NCBI GenBank assembly: GCA_003162235.1 | Contig: PMMN01000019.1 | Location: forward strand, 1 to 6,930 | DNA from: Actinomycetota bacterium | GTDB taxonomy: Bacteria > Actinomycetota > Thermoleophilia > Gaiellales > Gaiellaceae | Reading direction: 5' to 3' | DNA length: 6,930 nt | Shown: positions 1-5,109 of the stretch, one piece after another | Layout of the letters: each line of letters opens with the position of its first letter | How positions within the stretch are numbered: position 1 is the first letter of the stretch | The notes under the pieces: generated by a model | The model's database searches: none | What the model saw: the letters and a program-made list of their open reading frames with translations, nothing else | What the model was told of the DNA's origin: nothing | Made by a program: the position numbers and the translations under genes

Positions 1-694
1 TGTGCTCGCGGCAGCTCTCTGCGAGCATGCGCACGTCTTCGGGATGGGCGATCCACATGCCTCCGGCCGCCTGCACGAGCGGCTCGATCACGACCGCGGC
101 CAGTCGCTCGGCGTTGGCGGCAACCAGGCTGCAAGCCTCCTCGGTCCAGCCGGGACTCGCGTAGCCACGGGCGCGGAGCACCGGGAAGCGGAGCAGATCG
201 AAGTGCTCGCTGTGGAAGCCTTCACCGAGCGAGAGAGCCCCGATCGTGTCGCCGTGGTAAGCGTCGCGCAGAGCCATGAAGCCGGACTTCTCTTCGAGGC
301 CGATGTTGCGCCAGTGCTGGACGGCGCACTTGAGCGCCTGTTCGACAGCCGACGCGCCGTCGGAGGCGAAGAGAAAGTGCGGGTCTGCGACCGGAACCAC
401 CCGGGCGAGCGCCTCGGAGAGCTCGACCACTGCTCGGTTGCCGTTCCCGAGCAGAGTCGTGTGGGCCACTCTGCCGAGCTGGGCGGTGAGGGCGGCGTCG
501 AGCTCAGGTACGTGGTGGCCGAGCGTCGTCACCCAGAGCGAAGAGATCGCATCCAGGTAGCGGCGCCCCTCCGTGTCGATCAGCTCGCGTCCATCGGCGC
601 GCTCGACGATCACAGGCTCGTTCAGGGCGAAGGTAGCCATCTGGGTGAAGCCGTGCCAGACGCGGGTCTCGTCGCGCTCGATCCAGTCGTTCAT
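1..694 (-). CDS. bioA: Adenosylmethionine-8-amino-7-oxononanoate aminotransferase (BioA), N-terminal part, cut by window edge
   Basis: BioA is the PLP enzyme that transfers an amino group from S-adenosylmethionine to 7-keto-8-aminopelargonate, giving 7,8-diaminopelargonate in cytoplasmic biotin synthesis. 231 codons are visible of a family length near 430. Seen: the N-terminal WHGFTQM motif (residues 13-19), the BioA-typical SSLW (51-54), the phosphate-binding SDGASAVE (111-118), DAYHGDT (144-150; the Tyr stacks on PLP) and IEPLVQAAGGM (203-213). The PLP lysine and the cofactor-binding Asp lie beyond the left edge. ATG at 694 is chosen because WHGFTQM follows after about a dozen residues, the family norm. 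No Shine-Dalgarno is seen, but a TACGCT box ends 7 bases upstream. The gene diverges from the aminotransferase starting at 736. The SSLW and WxxFTQM motifs favour BioA over other class III aminotransferases. A biotin operon cannot be confirmed because the downstream side is missing. Confidence 0.93.
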   Translation of the reverse strand, partial: MNDWIERDETRVWHGFTQMATFALNEPVIVERADGRELIDTEGRRYLDAISSLWVTTLGHHVPELDAALTAQLGRVAHTTLLGNGNRAVVELSEALARVVPVADPHFLFASDGASAVEQALKCAVQHWRNIGLEEKSGFMALRDAYHGDTIGALSLGEGFHSEHFDLLRFPVLRARGYASPGWTEEACSLVAANAERLAAVVIEPLVQAAGGMWIAHPEDVRMLAESCREH

Positions 695-701
695 ACCCGT
701 C

Positions 702-707
702 AGCGTA
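702..707 (-). promoter_or_regulatory. Putative -10 box of bioA (leaderless-type)
   Basis: Reading the minus strand, TACGCT ends 7 bases before the bioA ATG at 694. That would place the transcription start at or within a base or so of the start codon. There is no recognisable -35 hexamer at the expected distance (about 725-730), a stretch that overlaps the opposing promoter. Inferred from position and the TAnnnT pattern only. Confidence 0.5.
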
Positions 708-721
708 TCGGCGCAGTTAGC

Positions 722-727
722 TAGGCT
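722..727 (+). promoter_or_regulatory. Putative -10 box of the plus-strand aminotransferase (leaderless-type)
   Basis: TAGGCT ends 8 bases before the ATG at 736, so the transcript would begin almost at the start codon; no Shine-Dalgarno is visible. Only 14 bp separate it from the opposing bioA box at 702-707, so the two polymerase footprints would overlap. A short palindrome (TAGCTA, 718-723) overlaps the box. Confidence 0.42.
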
Positions 728-735
728 GCGGCTCC

Positions 736-1844
736 ATGGGCAGAGTCATCTCCTTCGCTCGCGGCGCGCCGGCGCCCGAATGCCTCGCCGTCGACCTCCT
801 GGCCGAGTGTGCCAAGAGCGCGATCGAGCGAGACGGCACCGCCGTTCTCTCCTACGGCACCGGTCTTGGCTATGCGCCGCTCAGGGAGTGGCTCGAGCGA
901 GCGCTACTCAGATCGATCCGAGCCAGATCCTGCTCACCAACGGCTCGCTCCAGGGCTTCGTCTACCTGGCTCAGCACTTCTTCTGGAGCGGTATCGGCGG
1001 ACGCGTGCTGGTCGAGGCACCGAGCTACGACCGTCCGCTCTTGATCCTGCGCAACCACGGCGTCGAGGTGACGGCCGTCGAGATGGACGACGAGGGGCTC
1101 GATCCCACCGCGCTCGAGCGCGAGCTCAAGCGTGGCCCCAAGCCAGCGTTCCTGTACACGATCCCGACCTTCCAGAACCCGAGCGGGCGCACGCTCTCGG
1201 TCGAGCGCCGCGAGCGCATCGTAGAGCTGGCCCAGAGCTACGACCTGCTCGTGCTCGAGGACGACCCTTACGGCTTCGTCCGCTACGAGGGCAAGGCGCC
1301 GCCGACGATGTTCCAGATCGAGGGCTCGATCGCCGACAAGGTCGCTCACACCTCGTCGTTCTCGAAGACGGTCTCTCCAGGGCTTCGGGTCGGTTTCATC
1401 ATCCTGCCCAAGCCGCTGCTCAAGCCGCTCGAGCTGATCGCCTCGTCGACCACGATCTCGCCCTCGAACCTGCCTGCGGCGACCGTGTACGAGTTCGCCA
1501 GGCGCGGCCACTTCGAGCCCAACCTGGAGCGGATGAACGGGCTTCTCCGCGCTCGCCGCGACGCGATGCTCGAGGCGCTCGAACGCCACTTCGGCTCGAG
1601 TGCGAGCTGGAGCCGGCCCGAGGGCGGCTACTTCAACTGGCTCGATCTGCCCACGGGCGTCGATGCCGGAGAGTTGCTCGTACGCGCCACCGAAGCCGGC
1701 GTCGTCTACTGCAAGGGCACCGACTTCTATCCGGACGGCCGCGGCGCGGGCTCGCTCCGGCTCGCCTATAGCTACCCCTCGCCCGAGGAGATCGAGCAGG
1801 GCATCTCCATCCTCGCCGAGCTGGCTAAGAGCCTATCCCACTAG
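736..1844 (+). CDS. PLP-dependent aminotransferase, class I/II fold (LysN/MocR-domain type), with apparent frameshift near 898-908
   Basis: Fold-type I aminotransferase resembling 2-aminoadipate aminotransferase (LysN) and the C-terminal domain of MocR regulators; it has no winged-helix domain, so it is a stand-alone enzyme. The amino donor is unknown. Reading from ATG 736 gives the family N-terminus (ISFARGAPAPE, then SYGTGLGYAPLREWLER). Homology then continues in another frame from about 903: IDPSQILLTNGSLQGF, the FQNPSG motif, LEDDPYGF (the Asp and Tyr contact PLP), SSFSKT with the Schiff-base Lys codon at 1365-1367, and LRLAYS with the carboxylate-binding Arg, to a TAG at 1842-1844. A 2-base gain in the CGAGCGAGCGC run, or loss of one base, would explain it; the 2-base gain restores the usual spacing. 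The corrected length of about 369 residues is near the family's 380-400. Either sequencing error or a real lesion fits. No slippery heptamer is seen, so programmed shifting is unlikely. Confidence 0.88.
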
Positions 1845-1880
1845 GCCGTTTTCCTACCGGAATAGGCTCTAGGGCCTAGT
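1828..1880. terminator. Interleaved inverted repeats at the convergent junction, probable terminator or structured 3' end
   Basis: Two perfect inverted repeats interlock. AGAGCCTAT (1828-1836) pairs with 1862-1870; with a bulged A at 1861 it extends two more pairs (1837-1838 with 1859-1860). ACTAGGCC (1840-1847), inside the first loop, pairs with GGCCTAGT (1873-1880). The order is A-B-A'-B', so the arms are either alternative hairpins or an H-type pseudoknot. The structure spans the aminotransferase stop codon (1842-1844) and faces the end of the LapA gene. No T-tract follows on either strand, which is common for GC-rich actinobacterial terminators. Confidence 0.55.
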
Positions 1881-1891
1881 CCGGGCCGGGC

Positions 1892-1910
1892 GAGCGGACG
1901 CGAGCCGCTC
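1892..1910. terminator. Short GC hairpin downstream of the LapA gene
   Basis: GAGCGG (1892-1897) and CCGCTC (1905-1910) form a 6-bp stem with a 7-base loop, 14 bases past the stop codon of the minus-strand LapA gene. There is no T-tract. It may add to termination between the converging genes; the repeat alone is weak evidence. Confidence 0.3.
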
Positions 1911-1924
1911 CATCTATCCGGCTA

Positions 1925-2269
1925 CTACTCCTTCTTCGCCTGTTCGGCCTGCTGCTTCAAGCTAGTGCGCTGGACCTTGCGGTGCCGGTACATCTGCGAG
2001 GCGAGCACACCGCTCGCCAGCCCGATCACGAAGCAGAGGAGGATCAGCCAGATCTCCGAGACCTTGATCGAGGTGATCAGGAAAGAGATCTTAACCTTGG
2101 CGCTGTTGGCCACTACGAGCGCGATCCCGTAGCCAACAAGCAGGAGTAGAACGATGATCTTCGACCATAGTTGCGGTTGCCAGGTCTCGTCGAACTCGGC
2201 TCCGTGCTTCTTCTTCTCGGCGTTCTTGTCGCGGGGCTCCTGCGCTTGCTGGGGCTCGTTCTCGTTCAT
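1925..2269 (-). CDS. LapA-domain (DUF1049) small membrane protein
   Basis: A 114-residue protein with a charged, Gln/Lys-rich cytoplasmic N-terminus (1-36), a first transmembrane helix (about 38-54, IIVLLLLVGYGIALVVA), a linker carrying the LapA-domain signature (N55, then VKISFL at 59-64), a second helix (about 72-92, ending GLASGVLA) and a basic Arg/Lys/Gln-rich tail (94-114). The tail is likely a short amphipathic or coiled segment. This matches the LapA domain family (PF06305), whose namesake acts in lipopolysaccharide assembly in Gram-negatives. In Gram-positive genomes the role of such proteins is unknown, so no function is assigned. ATG 2269 is preferred over an open extension to 2401 because the domain is complete from here, the extension is Arg/Gly-rich non-homologous sequence, and a TAAACT box ends 7 bases upstream. 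Confidence 0.85.
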   Translation of the reverse strand: MNENEPQQAQEPRDKNAEKKKHGAEFDETWQPQLWSKIIVLLLLVGYGIALVVANSAKVKISFLITSIKVSEIWLILLCFVIGLASGVLASQMYRHRKVQRTSLKQQAEQAKKE

Positions 2270-2270
2270 G

Positions 2271-2296
2271 AGCGGGAGTTTAGAGCCTTTCCCGCT
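2271..2296 (-). promoter_or_regulatory. LapA-gene -10 box inside a 7-bp inverted repeat
   Basis: On the minus strand TAAACT (2282-2277) ends 7 bases before the ATG at 2269, a leaderless-type spacing. It lies within the span of a perfect inverted repeat, AGCGGGA (2271-2277) and TCCCGCT (2290-2296), separated by 12 bases. A dyad around a -10 element is a plausible operator. No -35 hexamer is recognisable. The operator role is inference. Confidence 0.45.
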
Positions 2297-2537
2297 AGGC
2301 TCGCACGACCGATGCGGCCGTTTCGCGGCGCCAGCGGCCATCCGAACCGCTCGATGCACTACCAGTACGCCTTCGCGGCCCTTCCGACCTCTGGCATCCA
2401 CGCCTCGATCACCTCGGCCGCATGTTCCTAACGGGGCGGTCCCTTAGTACGTGATCGAGCGGATAGGAATGCGCGACCAGGACGCTCACCGATCGGCCGA
2501 CCTCGCGGAAAGGGCCGCGCTCCGGTGTAGGCGCTTC
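2283..2537. other. Intergenic stretch without a convincing gene
   Basis: Between the LapA promoter and the end of the Cys-rich ORF I find no reading frame with a recognisable domain on either strand. The open frames here are Arg/Pro/Ser-rich, as expected from GC-driven stop depletion. Structure is present: a nested stem-loop at 2404-2459 (listed separately), an 8-bp palindrome CCGATCGG at 2489-2496, and a 5-bp stem CGCGG/CCGCG (2504-2508 and 2515-2519) that could end the Cys-rich transcript. No tRNA arms or other known RNA signature could be recognised. Confidence 0.5.
2404..2459. repeat. Nested stem-loop, possible structured RNA or terminator
   Basis: An outer perfect 9-bp inverted repeat, CTCGATCAC (2404-2412) and GTGATCGAG (2451-2459), encloses an inner hairpin. 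The inner arms are CTAA plus GGG (2428-2431 and 2433-2435, with C2432 bulged) against CCC plus TTAG (2441-2447), with loop GCGGT. Both strands can fold. It lies between the Cys-rich gene and the LapA gene, so it could be a terminator, a leader element or a small RNA; the sequence does not decide. Confidence 0.4.
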
Positions 2538-2726
2538 TCAGGCGACCGCGTGCTCGTGCGCCAACTCCGCGAGCGGGCGAGCGGCGAGACGGGACGAACG
2601 GGGAGAAATCCGCGATCCCTGGATGCTGGTTCGGAAGGTGGGGCAAGGCTCTTCGCAGCGGAGCGCGCAAAGCCCTGCTCCGTGGAAATAGCAGTCACTG
2701 CAGGTTACTTTGACGGAATTGCTCAT
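2538..2726 (-). CDS. Small cysteine-rich protein, putative zinc-binding, function unknown
   Basis: A 62-residue ORF whose first half carries five cysteines in the order C9-x2-C12-x7-C20-x3-C24-x3-C28, in the context CSDCYF, LCAL and CPTF. This is unlike the Arg/Ala/Ser-rich products of chance GC-rich frames and suggests a small zinc-ribbon or knuckle domain. Residues 33-62 are Arg/Ser/Ala-rich and look disordered. Unlike most genes in this window it has a purine-rich AAAAGGGGAG directly upstream of the ATG at 2726, a plausible if closely placed ribosome binding site. It follows the PDZ-Lon gene on the same strand after 137 bases that include a terminator-like hairpin and a set of overlapping inverted repeats, so it is probably a separate unit. 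I do not recognise a named family. The gene could be spurious or the C-terminus misjudged; the Cys spacing is the main support. Confidence 0.55.
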   Translation of the reverse strand: MSNSVKVTCSDCYFHGAGLCALRCEEPCPTFRTSIQGSRISPRSSRLAARPLAELAHEHAVA

Positions 2727-2754
2727 GCTCCCCTTTTGCTCTGGTGGCGGCTAC

Positions 2755-2799
2755 CCAGGTACAAGCCTGGATGATAAGGGCTTGTCCGCCGGAGACAAG
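2755..2799 (-). promoter_or_regulatory. Overlapping inverted repeats in the leader of the Cys-rich gene, attenuator-like
   Basis: Read on the minus strand, CTTGTC (2799-2794) can pair with GACAAG (2786-2781; 6 bp, 7-base loop). The second arm, extended as ACAAGCC (2785-2779), can instead pair with GGCTTGT (2767-2761; 7 bp). A third dyad, CCAGG/CCTGG (2770-2766 and 2759-2755), shares the last arm. Only some of these hairpins can form at once. The block lies 29-73 bases before the ATG at 2726. A switching leader is inference. Confidence 0.35.
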
Positions 2800-2812
2800 G
2801 GTTACGGCGGAG

Positions 2813-2833
2813 GAAAAGACCGCAAATTGCGGG
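2813..2833 (-). terminator. Terminator-like hairpin with U-run after the PDZ-Lon gene
   Basis: On the minus strand CCGCA-ATT-TGCGG (2832-2820) is a compact 5-bp GC-rich stem followed at once by TCTTTTCC (2819-2812), the layout of an intrinsic terminator. It lies about 30 bases after the stop codon of the protease gene. A second, bulged hairpin (GTTTC(C)GG with CCGAAAC, about 2836-2855) lies between the stop and this stem. Confidence 0.5.
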
Positions 2834-2863
2834 AGTTTCGGATTTGCCGGAAACTACCGAAAA

Positions 2864-3886
2864 CTACTTGTGAGGCGGCAGCGTTGCCAGGGCACGCAAC
2901 GCCTGTTGAAAACTGGTGACCGCGATGATCTTCATATCCCCTGCGTAGTGGCGGGCCTCGGTCGCGTTATCCCCAGCCGGCACGAGCATGATCTCGATTC
3001 CGGCGCGCTTCGCGCCGATCACCTTCTGTTCGACTCCTCCTATAGGCACCACGCTGCCGTTGAGTGCGAGCTCGCCGGTCGCCGCAACTCTGTATCCGCG
3101 ATCGGCGTTGCCGTTGAGCTTCTCGGTGAGCTCGAGCGCGAAGGCGAGCCCGGCCGACGGCCCGACGACGTTACCGGCGTTTATCTCGACCTTGATCGGG
3201 AGCTTGATGCTTGCCGCCTGCGTGAGGAAGACGCCGATCATCGGCATGCGCGGGCGCGGGCGCAGAGCGTAGGTTCGAATCGCCAGCTGCTGTCTCCGGC
3301 CGGCGCGGACGATGGTGAGCTCGACCGTCTGGCCGACCCGGTGCCGCTCGATGAGAGCCCGCAAACGCGATTCGGTCAGGGCCGCCTTCCCGTCAACGGC
3401 CACGATCACATCGCCGGGGAGTAGCTTCGCGGCCGCGGGTGAGCCCTCGGCGGTCTGCTCGATCCGCATTCCCGACGGATGGATGACGACGTGATAGCCG
3501 AGGTGCTCTAGAGCTACCGCTTCGGCGATCGTCTTCGAACGAACCATGGCGGCGGCGTCCAGCCGCGCGCTCTCGCGTTCGTTGAGGTTGGCGGGCACGA
3601 CATCTTGACGCGACACGAGCTCGCCGCCGTCGCGCAGGAAGGAGACGTAGCGCTCCGCCAGCGTCGCTTGTCGCTCGACCACGTCCACGAAATAGAAGCC
3701 GCCCTGACCGTTGTCGTGCCCTCCCTTCACCTCGACTAGGGGAGCGAGCGGGTGCGGGCTGTCGGGAAGCAGCAGGTACGAGCTCGAAGACGCGATGAAC
3801 GCGTACAGGCAGAAAGCGACGAAAACGACGAAAACCACTCCGGTCAGCGCCGCTAGAGCCGACAGGGTCGAGCGAACGGACATCAC
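2864..3886 (-). CDS. Membrane-anchored PDZ-Lon serine protease (YlbL type)
   Basis: A 340-residue (GTG 3886) or 339-residue (ATG 3883) protein, near the usual 330-370 of YlbL-type proteases. Order: a short basic N-terminus, one signal-anchor helix (about 8-32), an extracytoplasmic linker region, a PDZ domain (about 130-205, with SPAAAKLLPGDVIVAVDG at 149-166) and a C-terminal Lon-type peptidase domain (about 215-335; family S16). The catalytic dyad is visible: Ser244 in VGPSAGLAFALE, and Lys288 in PIGGVEQKVIGAKRAG. It has no AAA ATPase domain, so it is an ATP-independent surface protease of envelope or regulatory proteins; substrates are unknown. The ATG at 3883 fits better as start, because a TATGCT box ends 8 bases upstream, against 5 for the GTG. 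The gene follows the SDR gene by about 35 bases and ends before a terminator-like hairpin. Confidence 0.9.
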   Translation of the reverse strand: MMSVRSTLSALAALTGVVFVVFVAFCLYAFIASSSSYLLLPDSPHPLAPLVEVKGGHDNGQGGFYFVDVVERQATLAERYVSFLRDGGELVSRQDVVPANLNERESARLDAAAMVRSKTIAEAVALEHLGYHVVIHPSGMRIEQTAEGSPAAAKLLPGDVIVAVDGKAALTESRLRALIERHRVGQTVELTIVRAGRRQQLAIRTYALRPRPRMPMIGVFLTQAASIKLPIKVEINAGNVVGPSAGLAFALELTEKLNGNADRGYRVAATGELALNGSVVPIGGVEQKVIGAKRAGIEIMLVPAGDNATEARHYAGDMKIIAVTSFQQALRALATLPPHK

Positions 3887-3891
3887 CGGCG

Positions 3892-3897
3892 AGCATA
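3892..3897 (-). promoter_or_regulatory. Putative -10 box of the PDZ-Lon gene
   Basis: TATGCT on the minus strand ends 8 bases before ATG 3883, so the transcript would start within a few bases of the start codon. It lies in the short gap after the SDR gene, suggesting that the protease has its own promoter in addition to any read-through. No clear -35 is seen. Confidence 0.45.
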
Positions 3898-3919
3898 CAG
3901 GCGCCGACTCGTGTACCGG

Positions 3920-4675
3920 CTAGAGCAATCCTCTGCTTGCGCCGCCGTCGACCGGGATCAGCGTGCCGGTGACGTAGCTGGCCGCGTCGGAGGCGAGAAA
4001 GGCCACGACGGCGGCAACTTCGTGCGGATCGCCGACACGACCGAGCGGGATCTGCGCCAGGTCGTCGCCGCGCGAGCGCGTCTTGTAGAGCTCTTCGAGG
4101 CGCTCGGTCGCGATCCGTCCGGGCGCGATCGAGTTGACAGTGATTCCTTGCGGGCCGAGCTCGCGGGACAGCGTCTTGGCCCAGCCGACGAGACCGGGGC
4201 GGACGGCATTCGAGAGGGCGAGGTTGTCGATCGGCTCGCGGACGGCGCTCGAGGTGATGTTGATGATCCGCCCCGCTTTGCTACCTCGCAGGTGGGGAAG
4301 GCAGAGGTTCGTCAGCCTGACGGCGGAGAAGAGCAGCAGCGTGACCGCATCCTCGAGCGACTCGTCGTCGATCTCGAGCGCCGGCCCGGCGGGCGGGCCG
4401 CCACCGTTGTTGACCAGGATGTCGATACCGCCGAAAGTGCCGACCGTGCGCTCGACCAGGTTGCGCAGGTCGCGCGGGCTGGTCAGGTCGCCCTGCACTG
4501 CCAGCGCTCCGATGCGGTCGGCCTCTTTCTCCAGCAGCTGCCGGCGCCGGGCGAACATGGCGACATTGGCACCCGCCTTGTCGAGCTCCTCGGCGATCGC
4601 CAGGCCGATGCCCGAGGAGGCGCCGCAGACGATCGCCGTCCTTCCTCTCAGATCGGTCTTGGGAGCTCGTTTCAA
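3920..4675 (-). CDS. SDR-fold oxidoreductase-like protein without the YxxxK catalytic pair
   Basis: A 251-residue short-chain dehydrogenase/reductase, usual family length. Seen: the Rossmann glycine motif CGASSGIG (17-24), the acidic D63 in GDLTSP, NNGGGP (89-94) where classical enzymes have NNAG, the ITSS serine region (140-143), and the C-terminal VTGTLIPVDGGAS. Where the catalytic Tyr and Lys of YxxxK should be, it reads LSNAVRP (154-160), so Ser155 and Arg159 take their places. It resembles the FabG-like subgroup known to depart from the catalytic tetrad (the CDD BKR_like_SDR_like group, cd05344, as I recall). It should bind NAD(P) but may not reduce a ketone by the usual mechanism; its substrate is unknown. 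The start is TTG 4675: the Rossmann strand follows about 10 residues later and no ATG or GTG lies further upstream in frame. It sits 42 bases after queF with no promoter box, so is probably co-transcribed. Confidence 0.87.
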   Translation of the reverse strand: MKRAPKTDLRGRTAIVCGASSGIGLAIAEELDKAGANVAMFARRRQLLEKEADRIGALAVQGDLTSPRDLRNLVERTVGTFGGIDILVNNGGGPPAGPALEIDDESLEDAVTLLLFSAVRLTNLCLPHLRGSKAGRIINITSSAVREPIDNLALSNAVRPGLVGWAKTLSRELGPQGITVNSIAPGRIATERLEELYKTRSRGDDLAQIPLGRVGDPHEVAAVVAFLASDAASYVTGTLIPVDGGASRGLL

Positions 4676-4718
4676 ATGACAGCCCAGTCGGCGGAGCGCT
4701 TCGTCTCGAAACGAGCTC
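4663..4718 (-). promoter_or_regulatory. 11-bp inverted repeat between queF and the SDR gene, covering the SDR start codon
   Basis: A perfect 11-bp inverted repeat, GAGCTCGTTTC (4663-4673) and GAAACGAGCTC (4708-4718), encloses 34 bases. In the minus-strand transcript the first arm begins in the queF stop codon and the second includes the last base of the SDR TTG start and its first codons. An alternative local hairpin, CGTTTCG-AGA-CGAAGCG with one G-U pair, uses part of the first arm and would leave the start free. This could couple SDR translation to queF translation (inference). Confidence 0.45.
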
Positions 4719-5068
4719 TAGTCATCGAGGGGATTCTCTCCCATCCGGGCTCTTACTCGCGTCTCGATCCCGCCGCGGACGTTGAAGTAGCCCTCGACCT
4801 CGCAGAAGCGCGGCGCCGCCGAGCTCACGATCTCGTCCAGCAACTCGTTCACGACCTCCTCCTGCAGGATCTGGCGCTGGCGGAAGGAGGTCAGGTAGTC
4901 CCTGAGCGACTTCAGCTCGACGAGCGCCTCGCCGGGGACGTAGCGAATCGTCAGCGTGCCGAAGTCGGGCGCCCCGGTCAGCGGGCAGAGCGAGGTGAAC
5001 TCGAGCGCCTCCAGCTCGACCTCGTAGTCGCGCTTCCGGTGCTTGTTGGGCAGGGTCTCGATCGTCAC
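4718..5068 (-). CDS. queF: NADPH-dependent 7-cyano-7-deazaguanine reductase (QueF, unimodular short type)
   Basis: QueF reduces the nitrile of preQ0 to the aminomethyl of preQ1 with NADPH, in the cytoplasm, on the way to queuosine in tRNA. It is a 116-residue short-form protein. Seen: the N-terminal LPNKHRKRDY (6-15), EFTSLCPLTGAPDFGT (23-38) with the nucleophile Cys28 and proton donor Asp35, the QueF motif VELKSLRDYL (50-59) for NADPH binding, the substrate Glu in QEE (Glu70), and GYFNVRGGIET (93-103). The family's usual FHE reads LQE here, so the active-site His is Gln69. The start is GTG 5068, which matches the family N-terminus. A GGAAG run lies 12 bases upstream, and a CATAAT sequence (minus strand, 5116-5111) could be its own -10. 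No other queuosine gene is visible nearby, so substrate supply comes from elsewhere. Confidence 0.92.
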   Translation of the reverse strand: MTIETLPNKHRKRDYEVELEALEFTSLCPLTGAPDFGTLTIRYVPGEALVELKSLRDYLTSFRQRQILQEEVVNELLDEIVSSAAPRFCEVEGYFNVRGGIETRVRARMGENPLDD

Positions 5069-5109
5069 GGTTCGGGCACGCTTCCGTCGCAGACACGTGC
5101 GGGTTCGGG
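5069..5109. repeat. 8-bp direct repeat in the queF leader
   Basis: GGTTCGGG occurs at 5069-5076 and 5102-5109, 33 bases apart, in the 96-base gap between icd and queF; the first copy abuts the queF start codon. Next to the copies, GCACG and CGTGC could also pair in the transcript (5-bp stem). This may be a regulator site or chance in GC-rich DNA. Confidence 0.25.

Noticed and set aside
2..724. Plus-strand open frame across the left edge
   Set aside because: It shares codon boundaries with bioA on the opposite strand, which has strong family motifs; the plus product is low-complexity.
695..735. BirA-type biotin operator before bioA
   Set aside because: There is no TTGTAAACC-like arm or its inverted partner in the 41-bp gap.
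900..915. Programmed ribosomal frameshift in the aminotransferase
   Set aside because: No X_XXY_YYZ slippery sequence or stimulatory hairpin is evident, and this enzyme family has no known recoding.
2270..2401. N-terminal extension of the LapA-domain protein
   Set aside because: The 44 extra residues are Arg/Gly-rich and non-homologous, and a -10 box lies just before the internal ATG at 2269.
2354..2431. Possible 25-residue plus-strand peptide (MHYQYAFAALP...)
   Set aside because: No ribosome site, promoter box or known family; the frame end falls in the nested stem-loop.
3273..3282. GTTCGAATC resembling a tRNA T-loop
   Set aside because: It lies within the PDZ-Lon coding sequence, and no acceptor or anticodon arms are found around it.
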